Shown in pieces: positions 19,001 through 28,000 of a DNA stretch of 64,000 nt. The position numbers were made by a program, and so were the translations under genes. The DNA is taken from the NCBI GenBank assembly GCA_965240325.2, contig OZ251236.1, forward strand, positions 1,550,001 to 1,614,000, read 5' to 3'. This DNA comes from Rebecca billardiae RCC1528. Its lineage: Eukaryota; Haptophyta. Below the pieces are notes generated by a model. The model did no database searches. It was given only the letters and a program-made list of their open reading frames with translations, and had not been told where the DNA came from. Numbering within the stretch: position 1 is the stretch's first letter; each line of letters begins with the position of its first letter.

Positions 19001-22000
19001 CGCCACCGCCGTCTCCGCCGCCAAGCCCGCCGCCCAGCCCACCGCCATCGCCGCCGCCGAGCCCACCACCGCCGAGCCCGCCGCCATCGCCGCCTCCCTC
19101 GCCACCGCCGGTGCCGCCGCCCAGCCCGCCGCCGCCATCGCCGCCGCCCTCGCCGCCGCCCATCTCTCCACCCTCGCCACCGCCAAGCCCGCCACCGCCC
19201 TCGCCGCCGCCGAGCCCGCCGCCCGCCAGTCCGCCGGCGCCACCACCAAGTCCACCGCCGCCCAGCCCACCACCAACGCCACCGCCGAGCCCGCCACCGT
19301 CGCCGCCGCCGTCGCCGCCGCCACCCGGCGCGCCGCCCTCGCCGCCGCCGAGCCCGCCGCCCCTGCACCCGCCCGCGCCGCCGCCGAGCCCACCACCATC
19401 GCCTCCGCCCTCGCCGCCGCCTCAGCCCCCGCCTCCGCTTCCCCCGCCGAGCCCGCCACCGAGCCCGCCGCCGAATCCACCGCCGTCGCCGCCGCCGCCA
19501 AGCCCGCCGCCCGCCCCGCCGCCCGCCCCGCCCCCGCAGCCACCGCCGTCGCCGCCGCCGCCGGGCTTGCCACCAAGCCCGCCGCCGAGCCCGCCACCCG
19601 CGCCGCCGCCGCGCCCGCCGCCGCCCAGCCCGCCGCCCAACCCGCCGCCGTCGCCGCCGCCGAGCCCGCCGCCCAACCCTCCACCTCCAAGCCCACCGCC
19701 AAGCCCACCCCCTTCGCCGCCGCCGACGCCGCCGCCTCCCGGGCCACCGCCGTCGCCGCCGCCCGCTCCACCGCCACAGGCGCCACCGCCGCCGCCACCG
19801 ACGCCGCCGCCGAGCCCGCCGCCCTCGCCGCCGCCCTCGCCGCCGCCGCTCCCACCACCGCCCAGCCCGCCGCGCCCGCCGCCGTTCGTGCCGCCGCCGC
19901 TGCCGCCAAGCGCGTCCCCGCCGCCGAGCGCGCCGCCGCCGTCCGCGCCGCCGTCGCCCCCTCCGCTCTCCCCGCCGCCCTCTCCGCCCGGCAGCTCGTC
20001 CTACCTCGGCCTCACGCTCGACGCCGAGCCGAGCGCGTACGGCACACAGGCGGCGCAGCGGGCGCTGGCCGACGGCCTCGCGAGCGCGGCGGCCATCCCG
20101 GCCGAGTGGGTGGGCGTGGTCTCCGTGTCGGCCGCGTCGGTGCGCGTGGTGCTGCGCGTCTTCCAGCCGAGCGACCCGGCCGCCCCCGACGCGGCCGCCG
20201 CGCTGCAGGCGCTCTCAGCGGAGGGCCTGGGCGCCTCGCTCGGCGTGGGCGTGCTCGTGACGCCCGAGCCGCTCGTCGCGGGCTGCTCCGAGCCGGGCGC
20301 GGCCAACTACGAGCCCGGAGTCGAAGTGGACGACGGCAGCTGCGTGGCTCACTCGCCGCCGCCGCCGGCGTCGCCGCCGAGCGCGCCGCCGAGCCCGCCG
20401 CCCGCGTCGCCGCCGCCGAGCCCGCCGCCGAGCCCGCCGCCGAGCCCGCCGCCGCCGAGCCCACCGCCCCTTCTGCCACCGCCGCCGCGCGTGGCTCCGT
20501 TCCCACCGCCGAGCCCGCCGAGCCCGCCGCCCGCGCCGCCGCCCAGCCCGCCGCCGAGCCCGCCGCCGGGCGCGCCGCCCGCACCGCCGCCGAGCGCGCC
20601 GCCGAGCGCGCCACCGAGCGAGCCACCGAGCGCGCCGCCGCCGGCGCCACCGCCGTCCTCGCCGCCGCAGCCGCCGCCGCGCCCGCCGCCGCGCCCGCCG
20701 CCGCCGAGCCCGCCGCCGGCCCTGCCGCCGCCGCCTCGCGCTGAGCCGTTCCCGCCGCCTGCGCCGCCAAGCCCGCCGCCGCGCCCGCCTCCGCCGCGCC
20801 CGCCGCCGAGCCCGCCACCGAGCCCGCCGCCCTTGCCGCCGCCGCCACCACCCGGCACGCCCCCGGCGTCGCCGCCCTCGCCACCGCCGCCGCCGCCGCC
20901 GCACGCGCCGCCTCTGCTGCCGCCCTCGCCGCCGCCCTCGCCACCGCCGATGCCGCCGCTGCCGTCGCTGCCACCCTCGCCGCCGCCTCGCCCGCCGCCG
21001 CCGAGTGCGCCGCCCTCGCCGCCGCCGCCGCCGCGCACCGAGCCGTTCCCGCCGCCGGCGCCGCCGAGCCCGCCGCCGAGCCCGCCGCCGAGCCCGCCCC
21101 CGCCGAGCCCACCACCCAGCCCGCCACCATCCCCACCGCCAAGCCCGCCCTCGCCGCCTCCGCTGCCTCCGCCGCGTGATCCGCCGAGCGCGCCGCCGAG
21201 CGCGCCGCCCACGCCGCCGCCCTCGCCGTCGCCGCGCCCGCCGCCTGGCGCGCCGCCGAGCTCGCCGCCGATGCCGCCGCCGAATCTGCCGCCGCACGCG
21301 CCGCCGCCGCACCCGCCGCCCAGTCCGCCGCCTGGCACACCGCCGCCGATGCCTCCGCCCTCGCCGCCGCCTACGCCGCCGCCGCCGAGCCCGCCACCGT
21401 CTCTGCCGCCGCCGCCGCGCACGGAGCCGTTCCCGCCGCCGGCGCCGCCGAGTCCGCCGCCGAATCCGCCGCCGAGCCCGCCACCGCAGAGTCCGCCGCC
21501 GAGCCCCTCTCCGCCTTCGTCCCCCAGCCCGCCCTCGCCGCCTCCGCCGCCTCCGCCGACCACGCCGCCGAGCGAGCCGCCGACCACGCCGCCAGCACCG
21601 CCGCCCACGCCACCGCCACCGCCGCCGCCGCCCGCGCCGCCGCCGCGCCCGCCGCCGGTGCCGCCGACACCGCCGCCGCCGCCGCGCACGGAGCCCTTCC
21701 CGCCGCCGGCGCCGCCGAGCCCGCCGCCAAGCCCACCTCCGTCACCACCGCCCAGCTCGCCACCGCCGCCGCCGCCATCGCCGCCGCCATCGCCGCCGCC
21801 GGGCCCGCCGCCGCACCCGCCGCCGAGCTCTCCGCCGCCGCTGCCGCCACCCAGCCCGCCGCCGCCGCCGCCGCCCGCGATCCGCGTGAGCGTGCTCGGC
21901 GGCAGCCGCGAGGGCGCGCCGCTCGGCTCGGACGACGCGGCGCTCGAGCTCGAGGGTGCGGGCTTTGACAGCCTGGCCGGCGGCGCGTTTGGCGAGATCC

Positions 22001-25000
22001 AGTGCGCCTTCACGCGCGCCGACGGCGGCGGGGACGGTGGCGGCCCGCTGCTCTCGGGCGCGACGGTGCTGAGCGACGCGCGGCTGCGCTGCGCCATGCC
22101 CGCCGCCGCCTCGTCCGGCGCCCCCTCCGCCGCGGGCGCGTACACCGTCGGCCTCGCCCTCGGCGCCGTGGGCGCGTCCACGGACGTGGATGTCTCCGGG
22201 CTCTTCGGCCCGGTCTCGTTTGAGCTGTACGACATGGCGGCCGTGTCGGTGCTCGAGCTGCGCCCGCCGGGCGGGCCGGTGGGCGGCGGCACGGCGGTCA
22301 CGCTCGTGGGCTCGGGCTTTGCCGAGTACGGCGAGGGCCAGCTGTGCTGCGTGCTCGGCGGCGGCGGCTGCGCGGCGGCGGCGACGCTGCTGCCGCCGTC
22401 GGCGGCGGCGCCAACCCTGAGCCGCGCGCGCTGCGTGCTGCCGCCGCCGCTGGGCGGCGCGGCGGGCAGCGTGGCGCTCGAGCTCTCGCTTGGCGGCGGC
22501 AGCGCCGACTCGACCACCGCCTCGGCGCTGCCCTTCTTCGCGTACGACCCGCCCACCCTCGGCTCCGTCAGCCCGGCGAGCGGCGACGCGAACGGCGGCA
22601 CGGAGGTGACGATCGGGGGCGCGGGCTTCGACGCGCTGGCCGGCGGCGCGCTGCTGGCCGTGCGCTTCGGCGACGCGCCCGCGCAGCCGCCGGCGCGCGT
22701 CACGGCGGGCGAGGTTGTCGTCTCCACGCGGTACGGCGCCGCGGGCCGCGCGCAGCTCCGCGTCTCGCTCAACGGCCAGCAGTTCACGCCCGCGGCCGCC
22801 GCGACGCCGCCGCCCGCGGGTGCGCTCGCGTTCACGTTCGTCGGCCTGCACGCGCCCGTGCTCGAGGGTGTGGCGTTCAACGGCGCGGCGACGCTGATGG
22901 TGCTGCGCTTCGACGCGCAGCCGACCGACCGCGCGGGCATGGGCAGCGGCGTGGGCGAGTGCTCGCGCGTCCTCGACGACGACACCGTCGCGCTGGTCGG
23001 CGGCGGCGCGGCCGCGGCCGCGGCCGCGCCGCCGCAGTGCTACTGGACGGACGACTCGACGCTCGTCGCGCGGCTGAGCTCGGCGACGCTCGTGCGCGCC
23101 GGCTCGGAGGTGGGCGTGCGCGCGGGCGCGCTGCGCCCCGAGCAGTGCGGCACGCCGTGCGCCGCCGCCCTCGCCTCCGCCGCCGTGCGCGCCGCCATCG
23201 ACGCGGACGCGCCGTGCGGCGAGGGCGTGCCGTGCCCGACGCCTGTCGCAGCCGTGTCGGGCCCGGCGGTGCTCTCGGCTTGCCCGGGCGCGTCGCTCGC
23301 GCTCGACGGCTCCGCCTCGTCGCGCGGCGGCATCGGGCCCGCCGCCTTTGAGTGGCGCGTCGACCCGAGCCGCTCGGCGCGCGCGGCGTCGCTCAACGCG
23401 CGGCTGAGCGCGCTGCCGGCGCGCACGCCTCAGCTCTCGCTCGGCGGGCCCGGTGCGGCCTCGCCGACCGAGCTCGGCGTGAGCGGCTCGTTCGTGTTCG
23501 TGCTGCGCGTCACGTCGTTCCTTGGCGTGCCCTCCGCGCCCGCCGAGTGGCCCGTGTCGCGCGGCGACGGCGCCAGCCCGATCCTCGCCATCGACGGCGC
23601 GCCCGAGCTGCGCGCGCGCGCCTCCGAGCCCACGCTGCTGAGCGGGCGCGCGGAGCTCGCGCCGTGCTGGCCGCCGAGCTTCGAGCCGGCGATGGTGTTC
23701 AGCTGGGCGCTCGAGGGCGCAGCGCAGGTGGGCGGCGGCGCGAACGCGAGCAGCAGCGCCTCCGCCGGCGAGCTCGCCGCCGCGACGGACGTGCTGCTCG
23801 CGCGCCTCGCGTCCGCGCGCACCGCGGTGCTGCAGCTGCCGCCGCACTCGCTGGCCGCCGGCTGGGCGTACGACCTGGCGCTCACGGCGAGGATGGCGGC
23901 GGCACCCGCGCAGGCGTCGACGGCACGCGTGCGCGTGCGCGTCGCGCGGCAGCCGCTGCGCGCGGTGATCGCCGGCGGCGACCGCCGCGTGCCGAGCTCG
24001 CTGCGCCTCGCCGTCGACGCCTCCGCGTCATTCGACCCCGATGCGCCGACGGCCGACGGCGGCGACGGCGGCATGCCGCCGCTGTCGTTCGCGTGGAGCG
24101 TGGCGAACGCGAGCTCGCTCGAGCCGGTGGCTCTCGAGCCGTCCGCGGCGAACGCAAGCGGCGCGCTCTTCGAGCTTGCGCCCGGCACGCTGCCGCCGGG
24201 CGTGTACGCGCTCACCGTGCGCGTGTCCGCGCCCGGCCGCGCGCCCGCGGCCGCGTCGGTGACGGTCGAGGCGGTGCCGGGCGCGGTGCCCACGCTCGGC
24301 TTCGAGCCGCTCGGGCGGCGCAAGTGGCCGGCGGTGTTCGACCGGAACCCCGAGCGGCTGACTATTAACGCGCGCCTCGACGCCGCCTCGCGCGCGCTCG
24401 AGGCGGCGGGGCAGGCGCGCTTCAGCTACGAGTGGAGCGCGCGGCGCGTGGGCGCGGCCGGCGCGCTCGAGCCCGCCGGTCTCGACCTCGCGGACAGCGA
24501 GCGGGTGACCACGACGGGCGCGGCGCTGCGCACGGTCGCGATCCGCAGCGGCGCGCTCGCGCCCGGTGCGACGTACGCATTCCGCCTCGCCGTGCTCGGC
24601 GGCGCGCAGCCCGCGTACACGGAGGTGCGCGTCACGATCAATCGGCCGCCGTACGGCGGAGGGCTCGAGGTGGCGCCGGCGTCGGGCGTGGCGCTGCAGA
24701 CGAGCTTTGCGCTGTACGCGGCGGGGTGGGCGGAGGACGACGAGGAGGACCTGCCGCTGAGCTACGCGTTCTCGCACGCGCCGCTCGGCACCGACGCCGT
24801 CGCCGCCGTCGCCGCGCTCGGCGCCGCCTCCGCCTCCGCCTCGGCGGCCGCGCTTCTCCCCGCGGGCAACCGCACGCTCACCGTCAGGGTGGCGGACGCG
24901 CTCGGCGGCGCGGCGCACGCGCACACGGCCGTGGCCGTCGCGCCGCCCGGCGAGGGCGCGGGGCTACTCGACTCGGTGCTCACGCGCGCGTACGCCGCGG

Positions 25001-28000
25001 TCGCGACGGGCGCGGCCGAGACCGCCACGCAGCTCGTGAGCGCCCTCGCCGACGCGCTTGACGCGACGCCCGCGGGCGGCGACAACGCCACCGTCGCCTC
25101 GGCCACGCTCGCTCGGCTGCTCGAGCTCACGGCGGGCGCGGCGGAGGCGTCCGCGCCGACCGCCGAAGCACGCGCGGCGAGCGCGTCCGCGCTCGCCGCC
25201 GTGCTCGAGGCCGCGCCGCCCGGCGCGTTCGACGCCTCCGCGCAGACCGCGGGCCTCGAGCAGGTCGCCGCCCTCGCGTCGCAGTCGGCCGCGTCGGGCG
25301 TCGACGGACCGACCGCGGCCGCGCTGCTGCGCGCGGCGGACGCGGCGCTCTCCGCCGACACCGACGCCGACGCGCCGCTGAGCGCGGCGGAGGCGGAGGC
25401 CGTGGGCGGAGCGGCGACGAGCGCGGTGGGCGCGCTCGCCATCGCGCTGCTCGCCGGCGCCGTGTCGGGCGAGGCGCCCTTCGAGGCCGTGGGCAAGGCC
25501 ATCAATGTGAGCGCGACGCGCGCGGACGCGGGCGCGCTCGGCAACATCACGCTGCCCGGGCCGGGCGGCGCGGGTTCGGTGGGCGTGCCGGCGAGCGTGT
25601 TCGGCGGCGTGCCGCTCGAGCTGCTCGAGGGCGGCGTCGACGTCGTGCTCTGGTCCTCGGCGCGCAACGTGCACGGCGACCCGTCGACGCAGGCGAATGG
25701 CACGGCCGTGGCGTCGGGGCTGGTGACGCCCGTCTTCTCCGTCACGCTCTACTCGGCGTCGGCCGGGCTGGCGCTCACCATCTCCGACCTGCCGGACGAC
25801 GGGCGCGTGCTGATCGAGGTGCCCGGGCTCGACGGCGCGGGCGGCGCGGGCGAGTGGGGCTGCGTGTGGTGGGACGAGGGCGCGAGCGCGTGGCTCGATG
25901 ACGGCTGCGAGACGGTGGTCGCGCGTGCGGACGACGGCTCGCTCGCGCGCTACTGCGCGTGCACGCACCTGACCGACTTTGCGGGCGTGGCCGTGCCGAC
26001 GGACGCGGACGCGGCGCGCACCGAGGTGGTCGAGTTCAACATCAACACGCTCTCCCTTGATGACGCCGCTGCAGCCGTCGGCGTCGGCTCCGGCCCCGTC
26101 CTCGCGCGCAACCCGTACATCTTCTGGCTGGTGGTGGCGATGAGTGCCGGCTGCGGACTCAGCGTGGCGCTGTTCGGGGCGCGCGACTTGCGCGACCACG
26201 CGCGGCGCAAGGAGCGCATCCGGCGGCTGCTCGCGAGCGAGGCCGGGCCCGCCGGTGGGCTGCCGGCCTCGCCGGCCAAGCCGGCCAAGCCCTCTCTCTT
26301 CCAGCGCCGCGCGGCCAAGCTCCAGGCGGAGGAGGACGCCCTGTTTGGCGGCTCACCGTGGCGGCCCGCGCCCGCCGACGCGCCCGCCGCCGTCGGCACG
26401 CACAGCCGGCCCGCCTCCTCCTCCGTCCCGGGGCCGCGCTTGGTCGCGCCGGCGGACGGCTGGGACGCGGGCGGGCGCGCGGTGCGCGCGTCGGCCCCTC
26501 TCGCCTCCATCTCGCCCGAGGGCAGCTTCGCACAGCGGCAGCCGCCCCAGCTCTCGCCGCGGCGCGGCAGCGACGGCGCCGCTAGCCGCGGCGGCGCGGA
26601 GGCGCTCGGCTTTGCCGACAGGCTCGAGGCGCGGCTCGACGACCTCGACGACCTGGTGGACGAGACGAAGCGGCGCGCGGCGCTCACGATGCAGAAGTAC
26701 GCGCGCGGGCGCAAGGCGCGCGCCCTTGTCGACGAGGCCTCGCCCCAGTTCCGCGAGCGCAAGGCGCGCGCCTCGGACCGCACGCGCGACCACTCGCTGA
26801 CCAAGCTCGTGCGGCTCGTGGGCGAGAGGCTGAGCACAGACCACTCGCTGCTCGGCATCTGGTTCGCCGACCCGGAGGACGCGAAGCGCGCCGAGCTGGC
26901 GCAGATCTTCTGGAACATCGCGATGCTCGGCCTCGTGATCACGTGCATGCTCTACGACGCGAGCGGCGGGCCTCCGGACGCGTCGGCGGCGCCGAGCGTC
27001 TCGCTGCTGAGCGCGGTGCTCACGGCGCTTCTCACCGCGGCCCTCTCGTTCCCCGCGCTCGCGCTCTTCCGGCTGCTCTTCCGCTGGGGGTACGGCCGGC
27101 GCTCGGCGCCGCTCTCGAAGCGCGTGTTCGCCACGTTCCTCCGCGCCGAGCTCGCGCAGCGCGAACGCGAGCGCGCGCCCTTCTCCACCGCCGTCAAGAC
27201 GAGCGTGCGCACCGGCGCGTACCTGCGGCCCGCGCTGCCGCGCAAGAACTCAGACCGGCGCGGCGACGGCGGCGCGCTGCGCGCCGCCGCGCCCGCCGAC
27301 CTCGAGCTCGCGCGCGAGTTCGCGCGGCGCGCGTCGATCGAGGCGGAGCGCTCCTCCATGCCGAGCATGCCCGGGCTCGCGCCGGTCACGCTGCCCGGCA
27401 TGCCCGGCCGCTCGTCGCCGCGCGCCAAGCCGCGGCCGCCGCCGCCGCCGGGCATGACGGTGCGCCGGCCGGGCGGGCCCCGCGCCACCGGCCAGCTGCC
27501 GCCGAGCATGGCAGCGTCGATGGCGGCGACGGCGGCGGTGGCGGCGGCGGCGGGCGCTTCGGAGGGCGAGCGCACCGACGCGCCCGCCGCGGCCACGGCC
27601 GCCAAGCCGGGCAGCCTCTTCGCGCCGCGGGCGGTGGCCGTGCCGAGTGCCGACGCGTTCAAGCAGGCGCGAGTCACGCCCGTGCCCACCGCGGGCGCGC
27701 TCGACCCCGGCTCGTTCGGCCGGCACAGGAAGTCGGACGAGGACGAGTTCGAGGCGAGCGGCAGCTTCAACCAAGCGTCGTCCGAGCGCGCCGCCCGGCG
27801 CGCGGTCGCCGCGTCGCTCAGCGTCTCGCTCCGGGGCACGAGCGCGCACGCGGAGGCGGAGCGCGCGGCCGCGGCCGAGCCGCCGTCCGCGCTCGGCCTC
27901 GTGCGCGACTTTGCCGACGTGGCGTCGAACCGTCACGGCCGCTCGCCGCACCCCGGCTCGCCGCCGCTGAGGCGCGATGACGCGCCGCTCACGCCCAGCG

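Noticed and set aside
14326-19989. Stalk repeats as a CRISPR-like or non-coding satellite array
   Set aside because: Units are multiples of three, code for SPPP in one frame throughout, have no spacers of unique sequence, and are flanked by conserved protein domains in frame.
14231-20744. Plus-strand Ala/Pro/Glu- and Arg/His-rich frames overlapping the stalks, and the same in B and C
   Set aside because: These are frame-shifted readings of the same repeat; the third frame encodes recognised domains on both sides.
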